Source: Eudorina sp. 2006-703-Eu-15
Lineage: Eukaryota; Chlorophyta; Chlorophyceae; Chlamydomonadales; Volvocaceae
Direction: 5' to 3'
DNA: 64,000 nucleotides
Assembly: GCA_003117195.1 (NCBI GenBank)
Contig: BDSI01000024.1
Coordinates: forward strand, 275,237 to 339,236
Each line of letters starts with the position of its first letter. The stretch's first letter is position 1. A model generated the notes under the pieces. The model searched no databases. It was not told the DNA's origin and worked only from the letters and a program-made list of their open reading frames with translations. Positions 48,453 through 64,000 of the stretch are shown here, one piece after another. Position numbers and translations under genes: made by a program.

Positions 48453-51400
48453 CCAGCTAGCCTGGTAAGCTGTCCGTACCTTTCGGTCGGCTGTTGGGGT
48501 GATCAGCGCGGAGCCAGGGAGGCACGTATTATTGAGGATGTTACAGCGGCGCAAGTGTGTGGGACCTTTGGATGGATATGATGGACGTTCACTCGGACGT
48601 CACAAAGACACTCGGACGCCAGGAGAACCTTCCATAGCACAAATACGAGGGTGGTGAGGAAGTAAGCTTCGTTTGGCTGTCGTAGCCGATGACCCGCGGG
48701 GTCCACCGTAATATCGTTGATCGGTACGTGCGTGGATGCAAGCTGGCTATGCCGCATGTAGGCGGCGACACACAAAAGGTCGGTAGCTAGCTAGGTTGGT
48801 AGGCGTGGTGTGCGAGGCCCGATCGGACCAGCTCCACCAGATCCACCGCGCGGCCCCCGGGCCCCCGCACCCAGCAACCCGCCCCACGCACGCGCCCACC
48901 TAACCCCCGCCCCCGCCCGACGGCTGCTGCCCAGGCTGATCGACGCCGGCATGCTGCACGGCTTCGAGTACGAATGGAAGAGCTGGCAGTCGACCACCCG
49001 CGGCTGGGGCGTGTTCGGCAGCGGTGAGCGAGATGCGTCGCGCGCGCGCTGGCTGTGTGCACGCGTGGTTCCACCTACCTACCATACATCCACCACCACA
49101 TCCACCAGCCGACCTTTTGTAATGAAGCTCGTCGTGGCCTGTCCTCCTCTTTATATCAGCCCGGAAATTGGGGGAGTGCAGTCTTGCATCGATGGTGTGT
49201 ATGTCTTCGGATGGGGCGAGGGCGCAACGGTGCATATGTACGGCAAGTGTCGTACATGTCAACGTCCTGAAGCTGCAACGCGTGCGTCCCTCCGTCAGCA
49301 GAATGCGAGTCCCCCCACATGCACATCCGCTGCGCTGCGCTTCCGCTGCGCTTCCGCTGCGCTTCCGCTGCGCTTCCGCTGCGCTTCCGCTGCGCTTCCG
49401 CTGCGCTTCCGCTGCGCTTCCGCTGCGCTGCTGTCCCTTGCTCATGACGCAACTCCGATGTGCAAACTCCGATGTGTACCCACGTGCCCATGCATCCACC
49501 CCCCCCTCCGAACCGCCGCCTGCTGCCCGCCACGAAGACTTCTACACCAACGCCGTGGCCACCAAGGGCTTCACAGTCCCGAACGTCGGCGAAGTGAGTG
49601 GATGACGAACATTTATAGCATGCTGTGTTGATGTCTGCATGTCTCTGTCGCGCCATGCATCCATATGTGCCCGGGCCCGTCCATACTCGGCCTGGGGGCG
49701 CTGCCCCCTGCTGCCCGTGTGCGGTAGGCCGGTGGCTTGCCGCGAATGAACCTCCTTCCCCATTGTACGCTCTTTTCGTCGTACTCCTCAGGACGCTGTG
49801 TACGTGGTGGCGTACTGGGACGCCGCCGGGGCCCCCCTCGACGGATCCAAGCGCGGTGGCTACTCCTGGACCATCCCTGGGGGGAAACTGCCGTACAACA
49901 CCACGCTGGGCTGGTGGAGCCTGGTCGTGTACGACGCCAACGGGAGGAGTGTGGCATGGTCCACCAAGGGGGGCCACCGTGGTCCACCAAGGGGTTCACG
50001 ATTCAGCAACGCCGGCAGCAACGAACGCATACCGTTCATTTAACAATGAATTATAATACCGCAAGTACAACGGTGCAAGTACATATCCATCTGTTGTTGC
50101 GCCTTTCACTCGTCTGATAGGGCCAGAACGCTGCCATCACACTGCTGCCATCACACTACTGCCATCACACTACTGCCATCACACTACTGCCATCACACTA
50201 CTGCCGTCACACTACTGCCGTCACACTACTGCTGTCACACTACTGCTGTCACATTACTGCTGTCACATTACTGCCGTCACACTACTGCCGTCACACTACT
50301 GCCATCACACTACTGCCATAAATAAAGCACCCTTTCCCCTCCCTCCCGACATGCGCTGCATGATGCTCGCTCCGTGGTCCATCGCCGCCCCACGCAACCT
50401 GCCTCAGGCCACCCTGATTGAGAACCCCATCCAGCGCTACGGCGTGGGTGACCGCACCAAGGGCCTCCAGTACGGCGCCAACGGGGACCTCACGCTCTAC
50501 CTGCAAGCGGACACCCCCACCAAGCCTGCCCAGGCCGCCAACTGGGTGCCCACACCCCGGGGTGGCTTCTTCATCATCGTGCGCCTCTACAGCCCCACGC
50601 CGGTGCGTTTGAGCTCTGAGGGGGACCTGTCCGGTGTGTGCCGGGCGGGGACAGCAAGCCCGCCCTCCACTTGGCTTTCTTTCATTTCTCTCTGGGTGTG
50701 TACGGGCGTGTACGGGCGTGTACGGGTGTGTATGGGCATATACCTTGTACATACGTACCTGTCCCGCGCACCTCGCTCTTGGGTGCCGGCTGCTGAGGGG
50801 TTTGAGACAATCCTGCCGGCTGCTGGGGGGTTTGAGGCAATCCTGCCGGCTGCTGAGGGGTTTGAGGCAATCCTGCCGGCTGCTGAGGGGTTTGAGGCAA
50901 TAATCCTGCCGACTGCTGAGGGGTTTGAGGCAATAATCCTGCCGGCTGATGTATGGCATGTTGATTGAGGCTATCCTAATACCGGTAACCGCACCGGCCT
51001 CGCTCCCTGGTTCGCATTCTTTCGCACTGCTTTGGATCTGAGCCTTGCAGCCACTGACACCGTTGTTGCTAGCTGCGGGTCGCGCGCTGGAGCTGCGGCC
51101 CCCCATGAATGAATGAATGAACGTTACAGCGGACCCCAAAAGGGATCAACGGTGCATAGCAGTTCAAGCCCCAAAGTACGCGATTGCTGGCTCTGCACGC
51201 AGCAGCTCGTTTCGATCGGTAGCGCTTGCCGGGATGCCGGCTCCGCCCCGAGCGACCGACCTCAACTAACCCGCCTTCATTCGCTGTCAGCCGGGCGATT
51301 GATCACGTGATGCCCATGTGCCCTTCTATCCCTGCGCGTCGTCTTGTTGATTACCCTGCCCCCGCCCCTTCCTCGCTCTACCCCGCCCGCCCAGGACATG

Positions 51401-51475
51401 ATCAACGGGATGGTGGCGCTGCAGCCCATCAAGAAACGTCCAGCCGCGTCGACCAGGCCGCTGCGGTCCGCCTGA
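43721..51475 (+). CDS. Secreted DUF1254/DUF1214 protein, paralogue 1
   Basis: Exons: 43721-43776, 44038-44092, 44560-44851, 45165-45196, 45487-45551, 45815-45980, 46386-46475, 47181-47245, 47713-47830, 48087-48205, 48935-49023, 49538-49593, 49792-49950, 50408-50602, 51395-51475. The product is 545 aa. It starts MARFWLLAAAAICMA, a short signal peptide. The DUF1254 part (about 40-200) has EAYIYLYTPAI, NWDTVYSITRAELSL and GPYVLRFPPLKDRFYSVVLH. The DUF1214 part (about 390-540) has GWWSLVVYDANG, IENPIQRYGVGDRT, LTLYLQADTP and GGFFIIVRLYSP. The family is common in bacteria and its reaction is unknown. The two least certain joins are the donor at 49950 (GTGGCA) and the acceptor at 49537 (GAAG). Introns are crowded with repeats and small elements. 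A paralogue begins at 62181, and KatG lies between them on the same strand. Confidence 0.85.
44111..44238. repeat. 12-bp tandem repeat followed by MITE-like fragments (DUF1254 intron 2)
   Basis: GCATGAACGAAT is repeated about four times, then GAATGAATGAACGCTACAGCGGACCCC-type sequence (shown in pieces: GAATGAATGAACG, then TACAGCGGACCCC). A second related piece follows at 44201-44238 with GATGTTACATTGAACCCC. These match the end of the element at 38243-38299. Confidence 0.6.
45391..45428. mobile_element. Short element fragment in DUF1254 intron 4
   Basis: AGGATGTTACAGCGGACCCC then GCGGGTCATCGG matches one arm of the inverted-repeat element at 48531-48724. Only one arm is present. Confidence 0.5.
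48299..48450. repeat. Two (GT)n microsatellites in DUF1254 intron 10
   Basis: GT runs lie at about 48299-48329 and 48391-48450, separated by 60 bases containing a short CCCG run. Confidence 0.9.
48531..48724. mobile_element. MITE-like element with imperfect inverted ends
   Basis: The left end reads ATTGAGGATGTTACAGCGG. The right end, on the opposite strand, reads ATCAACGATATTACGGTGG followed by ACCCCGCGGGTCATCGG. The arms match at roughly two thirds of positions. It sits inside an intron and has no coding capacity. Confidence 0.5.
49336..49430. repeat. 11-bp tandem repeat in DUF1254 intron 11
   Basis: TGCGCTTCCGC is repeated about eight times nearly without change. It lies upstream of a weak GAAG acceptor. 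Confidence 0.85.
50125..50325. repeat. 15-bp tandem repeat in DUF1254 intron 13
   Basis: CTGCCATCACACTAC is repeated about 13 times with C/T exchanges at the same few positions. The copies are contiguous, without spacers. Confidence 0.9.
50784..50950. repeat. 30/33-bp tandem repeat in DUF1254 intron 14
   Basis: The unit TGCCGGCTGCTGAGGGGTTT plus GAGGCAATCC occurs three times at 30 bp and twice at 33 bp, the latter with an extra AAT. Five copies in all. Confidence 0.85.
51105..51158. mobile_element. MITE-like copy in DUF1254 intron 14
   Basis: AATGAATGAATGAACG, TACAGCGGACCCC, then AAAAGGGATCAACGGTG closely matches the insertion at 38243-38299. I could not make out flanking target-site duplications. 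Confidence 0.6.
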
Positions 51476-51682
51476 ACGTGCGGTCGACGGAGCGATCGAT
51501 TGCGTCGAAGGCCTGCTGGCGCCCCCTGGAAGAATACTCTTACTTGTCACGTCAGACAGGAGACTACGCGCAGGTGGTGTAGCGGCTGTACGGCATCGAC
51601 CACGCAGGGGGAACCCCCGCGGGGGCTCCGTCCCCCGATATATAAAGCGGCGTTCGAGCTATTCGAGCGAGACATATATCCC

Positions 51683-51714
<32 letters not shown>

Positions 51715-52070
51715 CACACCACGACGTACCACGACGACGCCGCGCAGCTGACTGCATGTGGGATCGGAGATAGAATCGAAGGCCATCAGAGTTGTCAATA
51801 AGCTGGGTTGAATCGGGTTGAGTTTTACAGCAATGGGAGCGACGATGGACGCTCGCGCTGCAGCTGCTGCTGACGAGAGCGTGCCCGCCAGTTGGTTGCG
51901 CAATGGATAGATATCTCGGTGTATACACGGTTGAATGTGTTTCATTTCAAGCACCTTCCGCCGCATGCTCGCGCATTATTTGTGTTTTGGACACGCACGC
52001 TCCTGCACTGTGCCGCGGCACACGCCACGTGCCTGCCTAGCCCGATTGGTACAAGGGGCCTGCTGGCGGG

Positions 52071-52390
52071 ATGGGTGGCGGAGTGGGTGGCGGAGTGGGT
52101 GGCGGAGTGGGTGGCGGAGTGGGTGGCGGAGTGGGTGGCGGAGTGGGTGGCGGAGTGGGCGGCGGAGTGGGTGGCGGAGTGGGTGGCGGAGTGGGTGGCG
52201 GAGTGGGTGGCGGAGTGGGTGGCGGAGTGGGTGGCGGAGTGGGTGGCGGAGTGGGTGGCGGAGTGGGTGGCGGAGTGGGTGGCGGAGTGGGTGGCGGGAT
52301 GGATGGCGGAGTGGGTGGCGGAGTGGGTGGCGGAGTGGGTGGCGGGATGGGTGGCGGAGTGGGTGGCGGAGTGGGTGGCGGAGTGGGTGG
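52071..52390. repeat. 12-bp minisatellite, about 27 copies
   Basis: GTGGGTGGCGGA is repeated for 320 bases with only a few GGGAT(G) and GGGC variants. Because the unit is a multiple of three, all six frames stay open, as Trp-Val-Ala-Glu, Gly-Gly-Gly-Val, Pro-Pro-Thr and similar repeats. Confidence 0.95.
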
Positions 52391-53544
52391 ACCCAAAGTT
52401 CGTTAGTTCGTTCGTTACAGGATGGAGCTCCGCAGGAGGGTGATGTATGGATGCTTGGATGGCGGGTGCTGCTGTCGTCAAGTACGGTGGTACGCGCGAT
52501 ACGGTTGTGGGCGTGTGGACACACGTACGTACATACGGTTGGATACGGATGTGTGCGTTTGTGCGTGATGCCAGTGATTCACATGACCAGTTGACAAAGC
52601 TCATGACGGCGAACGAACGCGAACGCAAATAGAGGCAGCAGCAGCATTATTAATCTCGACACGGGCCGCCGGTTCTCGGCCGCCTCCCCTTGCAGGCTGG
52701 TATCGCACGGCAAAAAGGCCGTGGGCTGTTAGCTTTTTCTTGTGGGGTTGCGGGCCGCTCGGAGCCGCTGGGTCTGTCTTCCCCCGGCCGCCTGAATGTT
52801 CTGCGGCTCTTCGGCTTTGTCGGCCTGCGCACGCGTGGGCCGTCGGTTGGTTTGTTGGCCGCCGCGCGGGTAGGTTACCGTTACGCTGTTGTTGCGGGGG
52901 GGAGGGGGGGTACGTAGTTGGCGCCTCGCGGCTTACTTGCTGCAGGTCCATCCCCGGTAGTGCTCTGGATGGCTCCTTGGCTCCGCTGCTGTAGTGAGAC
53001 AGTAATCGTTACAAGCAAGGCGAACCCGAGTCTGAGAAATAAGGCCAATACCGACAGGACAGCAGCAGCTTGTGGAGGTCACGTGCTCCCGCCCAGGCCA
53101 CGCACGCAGCGACGGAGGCGGCGGGTGCCCAAGCCACCCACCCGCCCGCCCGCCCCCGCGCCCGGGTATGGACACACGCACGTAGATGACAAGATGGCGA
53201 ACTGCGGCTCGATCGCTTTCACCTGCACGGGAAGAGGTAGATAGATAGATCGCATCATGCGTATACCTGTATCCTTAGAGACTCTTGGCAGTGCGTGAAT
53301 CAGCTTCGGATCCATGTCCTGCCCACCCAGTTACCATTACTTACTACCTTTTCGGATTCCGTACATGCGATACATGTGTGTCGCCGTGGAGCGTGGCTGT
53401 ACGTACGATAGGTGTGCATCTTGAAGCGACGAGGGGTGGCAGCGGGTCAGATTCTGTAACGTGTTGCTTGTTGTTGCTTGATTGGCGGGAGCAGCTCCTT
53501 GGTGAGGCTCCTTGGCGACGGAAGCAGAGCACGAGCGCGTCTCC

Positions 53545-53546
<2 letters not shown>

Positions 53547-53578
<32 letters not shown>
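53547..53578. repeat. (GGCA)n microsatellite
   Basis: About eight GGCA units in unassigned intergenic sequence. Confidence 0.9.
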
Positions 53579-53579
<1 letters not shown>

Positions 53580-54901
53580 TGCTGTCGCGGCGGAGGCGTG
53601 GAGGCGTGGTGACCCTATCTAGCGCATGCTTTTCTCATGCAACGCAGCCCATCTATCGATCTATGCGGGTCCTCGGTGCGAGCCGGTGCTATGCGACTCT
53701 TCTGCTCCGCCGCGTAGTTGATTTATTATTTAGGATAGTTTGGTGGCATACACACAAGCGGCAGCGGGGACAGTAGGGCCACACGCACCCTGTAACGGGC
53801 CCGCAGGTGGCCAGAGGCACTGGGCACGATTTTGGATTTCTGCCGGTGCGTGGTTCCGTTGTGTGGGGAGGTTAGGTTCCCGCCCTGGTCCGCGGTTCGC
53901 TTGTCCGTGAACCCTCCCATCCTGTATGTTTGAAGGGTTTCGACTGCGTTGGCAGAAGGTTGCCCCACTCCCCAGCAAGGCTGTCTGTAGAAAATGCTAA
54001 TTGTGGGCTGCTTGAAGTAATTGGGTGTTGAGAAGCAGCCGTCGTAGGTCTGGAACTGCAACCCGGGGACTGGCGTCCGTGACCTTCGTTTTGTGAGTGA
54101 AGGCGAGAATGCCACGATTCAATAGGCCGATGCGAAGTCTATGCATGCGCCGAAGTCTATTTACTTATGTGTTCTCTGAACGACGAAAAGGGCGACAACA
54201 GAGATACATTCGAGATGCACGTTTTGATTTTGGTAAATTAAAACCGGAAAATGTGAACTGCATTGCAGGGAGTAACATCAAAGAACTGCATGGCGTAGTG
54301 AAAGCCTAGTAATAGACCTGGATGGATATAGAGTTAGGAGAGCGTCGCGTCGCGCCAATGATATTTTACGTTGAACCCCTCGTAACCTCTGTGAAGGTCG
54401 CGAGTAGTGTGACCCGTCCGTCAAAATCTTCAGCCCCAAAGTGCGCATATTTCGCAAGGCGCACCGAAATAAAGAACACTGCACCGTATGGCCCGTCACG
54501 ATAATGGACGTCCGGATTCCGACTGGCGCGCTCGCGCCGCGCGCACGCACTGGCGGGCATATCTCCGCATATCTGTAGCGTATCTTTCAACCAACGCACG
54601 CATACTTTCAATATCAATATTTGGTCAACTCAGCAATTGTATGCGCATGTCTTGTGAAGATAATGAATTGCATTAACGAACGATGGCCGTCCCAACCGTC
54701 GCCCGATCAAACACACGTTGACAAAACATACAGATGCTAGTACGAGCATCCGGAATTCGGGAGTACAAAAGAGTAAACTGGTTACAGTCTCATTATACTC
54801 TTCTCCTATAGTATCGCAAGGAGTTAAGGGCTTTAAGCCGGGGTCTGCTCTTACCATTTTGATCAGGTGAACCCTCGTGACCCGAGATAACACGGGACAG
54901 C

Positions 54902-60212
<5,311 letters not shown>

Positions 60213-62100
60213 AGTGTGGATATACATACAGCGCGCGAATGTCATCGATGCTCCCCAGCTGATCGTCTCGTGGACAGAACTTATCGGTCATCTCGATGGG
60301 TATTTGCTTTTTGTTGGCTCGGCCTATCTAGGATACCCCCGGCCGCAATATTTTTTTTTCGTTGGTGTCGACTATCGTATTGCACAAGCGTGATAAGTTT
60401 GGAGACCAAAAGTCGACGTGGTAACACCCGTTGACCGTGCGGTTGGCACCCGCCCCGCCGTGATCTCAGCGGTGTGAGCACGGGTATGCACACCGAGGGA
60501 GGTCTCAGAGGGAGCGCTCGCAGGGCTCGACGCTGTATGTCGTACAGTTTGACGTACGCGTTTTGCAGTGTTTCTTTTGGCGCCATATATATATGCTTGC
60601 TTGAGGCAGGCGGCATGGCGGTTTTTACACGATGTATGTGCGGCTCGAAGTTTCAGCAATTTGATGTCAAAGAGCTCAACACGAAAGAGAGGCGCGTGTG
60701 ATGCGGCGTTCATCCCCGCGGTATCCCGGGCATGCATACATCTCCAAGCACCGGTTGCAACTAGCTCGCAAGTCTTGCAGGTTTTTGTCTTTGTACCTGG
60801 TCGGGAGCGGTGCAAGCGCGTGTATATGCTATATGGCTAGGATGGTAATGCTCTGCAGTTTTTGCGTGCGTATAAAGTTCATGCGATTGTTGGTTGGCAC
60901 GGAGAAGGCATCTTCCACGCCTTCGAGTGTGCGGGAGTCTAGTCTTTCAAGTGCATTGGTTGTGTTTATCCTCTGGTTTCATTTCTGGGTACGAGGCATG
61001 ATGTCTGTGCTCTTGCGGCTGGACAGGCCTGTTTGCAATCTATCGCATGACCAGCAGACCTGTGGCTGATGTGGCGCCACAGCGACTTCAGGTGCTATTG
61101 CTGGCTCCTGCTGTTGTTTCGGTTGATGGTTGAATTTGTTAGTTTTTTCTGACCAACAGCAGGTGCGCGGAATTACCGCGTCCTCGGAACGGCAATAATG
61201 CTCTCTTGTAAGCCGCTTCCGGAGGTCGGTCATAACTTGGAACTGCGTGTACGAGCCATGTACGATGCAGTCCGTACGGCAACTTCCACGAGCTCAGGTC
61301 CGAGGATCCCGCTAAGTCCCATGTGCCGTATACGTACTCTTCCCACTAGCAACCATAATACCGAACCCTACCGAACCATCCTCCCGCCTCCCCAAGCCAA
61401 ACCATCCTCCTCCAAACCCCACCGCAAACCTCATCACCAGGAGGCTAAAAAAGCAGCTCCAGTCCCCCTCCCAGTCCCATTTTGTCCCCAGGAGACTGAA
61501 CCGGTGTTCACGGCAACGGGCGCAATGCCGACGCCCCGGAGTAACGGGCATACGTGCATGGGCCGGTGTTACAGAACTTATCAGCCTTCTTGCGAAGAGC
61601 TGTAAAATAAGATGCCTCTCCACTGCAATTTGCACTACCGTCACTGCATCACAGCCATCTATTTCGTGTGCGACGTGCAACCGTTGCAGTACTCGTGATC
61701 CGTTCTGCACTCCTTCTCGTGTTTATACGGGTTAATTCTATCCAAAACAATCTCTTCGTTATGAACGATGTTTGTCGTCGCGATGGCGAACTGTTTTCTA
61801 AATTGTTCGCCTTACAGTCATCCTTGGCATCCTTGTTATAAATTTTGATATAATCAAAATTGAAGAATTTACATGCACTTCGATGGCGAGCGCAGGTAGG
61901 AAAGACGTCGGAAATCAGCTGCGGTACGCGGCTACCACACTAAACAGGTGCCAGTCATCCGATGGAGCGAAAGCATGCCTCTTTGCCTAAGTATCTGCCT
62001 GGCGGCACCATCCATTAGCTAACGCCTAACGGTTTGCGGCCAGCCGGCCTGATGGCTGCCGTTAGCCGTTTGCTCGGCCTGCAGGCCCCACCGGACCGAA
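60213..62100. other. KatG 3' flank to second DUF1254 gene, no gene recognised
   Basis: Contains the KatG 3' UTR and unassigned sequence. A TGTAA lies at 61601-61605. The part 61730-61900 is AT-rich. Short frames on both strands match no family I know. Confidence 0.4.
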
Positions 62101-62108
62101 TATTAAAG
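62101..62108 (+). promoter_or_regulatory. TATA-like box of the second DUF1254 gene
   Basis: TATTAAAG lies 73 bases upstream of the ATG at 62181, about where TATATAAG stands in front of paralogue 1. The match is weaker. Confidence 0.35.
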
Positions 62109-62180
62109 CGCCAGAACAGCACATTTATTGTGTCAAAAATTTGATGCATATCAGGTGCAACTGTAGGTACTGAGTGCAAA

Positions 62181-63608
62181 ATGGCGCGATCGTCGCGACA
62201 GACAGTTGTTCTGGTTGTCGTGGCGACATGCCTGACATCGCTGGCGAGGTGGGCTGGCACTGAGGATATGACGAACTATGATGACAATACAAACCCTAAA
62301 TGAGTAACATATGAAATTATCAATACATACATAGGCATGGCACTTGAGCGCTGCAAGTGTCGGTATGCAACCGTTACCCGTTGTTGCCAGGCCCGCCACG
62401 ACATACACTTCAAGGACTCGTTACACAGGGTGCCGCAATTAATAAAATCATAGCATTTGATGCTCAACCGGATAGTAATCCGCTAAATAGCATGTACATG
62501 GCTTTTTCCCCGTTGCAGTGCGTACGTGCAGTACCCGCTTGGCACTTCCAACTCGCTGATTTACGCGCCGAAGGTAAAAAGAACGTTTTGTTACGGGCGG
62601 GCCGGTATACAGTTCAAGCATGGCATGTAATTGTCTGCACACCGTTGTCGCTCTCCTCGTGACTGCCCCGCTCTGCTCCCTTTCCTGTGCTAATAAAAAC
62701 CTCTAGCTACCGCATACACCCTGCTGGGACCTGTGCCTACGTTTCCTGACTTGTAAACCGTGTCCATGCTTGTACCATTCCTACCTTCCATTCCTTCCTT
62801 CCATCCTTATCATCACAAACATCACTCCCACCATGCTCCGTCGCATCCCAGGTTGGCCGAACCATCGCCGCCACCACCTCCCTCTCCAACGGCCTCACCG
62901 CCCTCATCCGCGCGCCCACCGCCGAGCGCGCGGCGGCGCTGGGCGTCCCCGTGCCCGACGACTGGGCCACCGACCCCCACCGCATCCGCCTCCTGGCGGA
63001 CGCCGTGGAGGCCTACATCTACCTCTACACGCCCGCCATCGTCACCGCACTCGCCCGAAATTGGCCGCTGGCCCCATCGATTCTCCACAGCCAGGCGCTG
63101 GCTTCGCCTGCGGGCCGGGGCACAGCGCCCAATTGGGACACGGGTGAGGGAGGGAGGAGCTGAGGGCTGAGGGCGCCCGCCGCCCGCCCTCCACTTTGGC
63201 ATTTGAAACAGTACGTGCTTATGGAACATACAGCGCATGTGGAACAGTGCATATGTATAACTGAATCCCATCCGTTTTTTATCGGAGGATGGAGGGTCGA
63301 CGACGAGCTCCCTCCTCTACTCGGTCGCTCGGGCAGCAACTTACGCTCGCTGGCGCGCGTGCCCACCCGCCCACCCACCCACCCTCATGACGCAAGTGCC
63401 TGTGCTGCGCCGGCGCCTTGCTGTCGCATCCACTATTCCATCCGGACGCGCTTAGCTCATCACACATACAGCGCAGTGGCTGGGCCGCTCCTAAGTCCCC
63501 CTGTTGTCGTAATCCGTTCGTCCTCATTATTGCGTTCTCCACCCGCCCGGCCTCCTCTTCATACATGTGTCGGCAGTGTACTCCCTCAGCCGCGCGGAGC
63601 TCAGCCTG
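62181..63608 (+). CDS. Secreted DUF1254 protein, paralogue 2 (3'-partial)
   Basis: Visible exons 62181-62248, 62519-62573, 62852-63143 and 63577-63608 have the same phases as paralogue 1; exons 2, 3 and 4 have exactly the same lengths (55, 292 and 32 nt). The first exon differs in length and sequence: MARSSRQTVVLVVVATCLT, a signal peptide. Exon 2 reads AYVQYPLGTSNSLIYAPK against AYVQFPIGAPGSLIYSPR. Exon 3 contains EAYIYLYTPAI and ends NWDT, and exon 4 completes VYSLSRAELSL. The rest of DUF1254 and all of DUF1214 lie beyond the right edge. Whether the gene is intact cannot be judged from here. Confidence 0.82.
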
Positions 63609-63841
63609 GTGAGTAGATGCGTGCTGGATGGCTTACCTGACGCGGGCGGGCGGGCGGGCGGGCGGGCCGCCGGGCGGTGGAGCGTCCCTTGAATGTGCGG
63701 GCCGGTCTTACCGCAACGAAAAAAGGGTTCACAGTTTCCGCACAGCGATCAAGCATAGGGCGTTAGGGCCCCGACGAATAACGGACAGTGGACCCACGGG
63801 TCGGCGTACGCTGCACCTCGATTCCCTGTGTCCTAGCCCCT

Positions 63842-63997
<156 letters not shown>

Positions 63998-64000
63998 CGT

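Larger units (their letters stand above)
51476..54901. other. Gap between DUF1254 gene 1 and KatG
   Basis: About 3.4 kb without a supported gene. It holds a (CGCA)n run at 51681-51716, the 12-bp minisatellite at 52071-52390 and a (GGCA)n run at 53547-53578. A minus-strand 129-codon open frame lies at 53726-54115, with no family I recognise. The stretch 54100-54900 is AT-richer and should include the KatG promoter. Confidence 0.45.

Noticed and set aside
50125..50325. Regular direct repeats that could suggest a CRISPR array
   Set aside because: The 15-bp units are contiguous with no spacers and lie in an intron of a eukaryotic gene.
51892..52628. Long open frames in several frames and on both strands
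   Set aside because: They are a by-product of the 12-bp minisatellite, which keeps all frames open.
53726..54115. Minus-strand open frame of 129 codons
   Set aside because: No recognisable domain, no good codon bias and no neighbouring exons; could be a repeat fragment but not supported as a gene.
61198..61710. Frames of about 130 codons on both strands between KatG and DUF1254 gene 2
   Set aside because: Low-complexity Pro/Lys/His content on one strand, no domain on the other, no splice-consistent neighbours.

Overview
The window reads as nuclear DNA of a volvocine-type green alga (Chlamydomonas/Volvox relatives). Genes are split into many short exons with strongly G/C-ending codons. Introns have GT-AG borders and are full of microsatellites and minisatellites. 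TGTAA poly(A)-type signals occur, and the protein families include ciliate/algal and animal-like ones. Nothing resembles a bacterial operon. I built the gene models by hand from splice sites and reading phase; in the models called complete, exon lengths sum to whole codons.

Left part (1-24 kb). A long plus-strand gene, running in from the left, encodes a protein with three cyclic-nucleotide-binding (CNB) modules (898-11059). A convergent, repeat-rich gap follows, then a minus-strand ARMC6 orthologue (14376-19371). Next are a tiny plus-strand F-box gene (19755-21407) and a minus-strand EFCAB11-like gene (22133-23040).

Middle part (24-43 kb). A 14-exon gene encodes mitochondrial dihydrolipoamide succinyltransferase, the E2 subunit of 2-oxoglutarate dehydrogenase (24013-29991). 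It shares a divergent upstream region with the EFCAB11-like gene. A tandem segmental duplication of about 5-6 kb per unit follows. Unit A carries an apparently intact 1199-aa MYND-finger protein. Unit B carries a decaying copy with a large deletion, a one-base frameshift before the MYND finger, a lost poly(A) signal and a 57-bp insertion flanked by an 8-bp target-site duplication.

Right part (43.6-64 kb). Three plus-strand genes follow, each starting with a signal peptide: a DUF1254/DUF1214 protein (43721-51475), a complete catalase-peroxidase KatG (54902-60212), and a second DUF1254 paralogue that leaves the window on the right (62181 onward). Both families are best known from bacteria, yet here they are intron-rich and secreted. 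The two DUF1254 genes share an almost identical stretch in exon 3, which suggests recent gene conversion. KatG seems to use two GC-AG introns. This secreted oxidative-enzyme cluster is the most interesting part of the window. Its joint function is inference.
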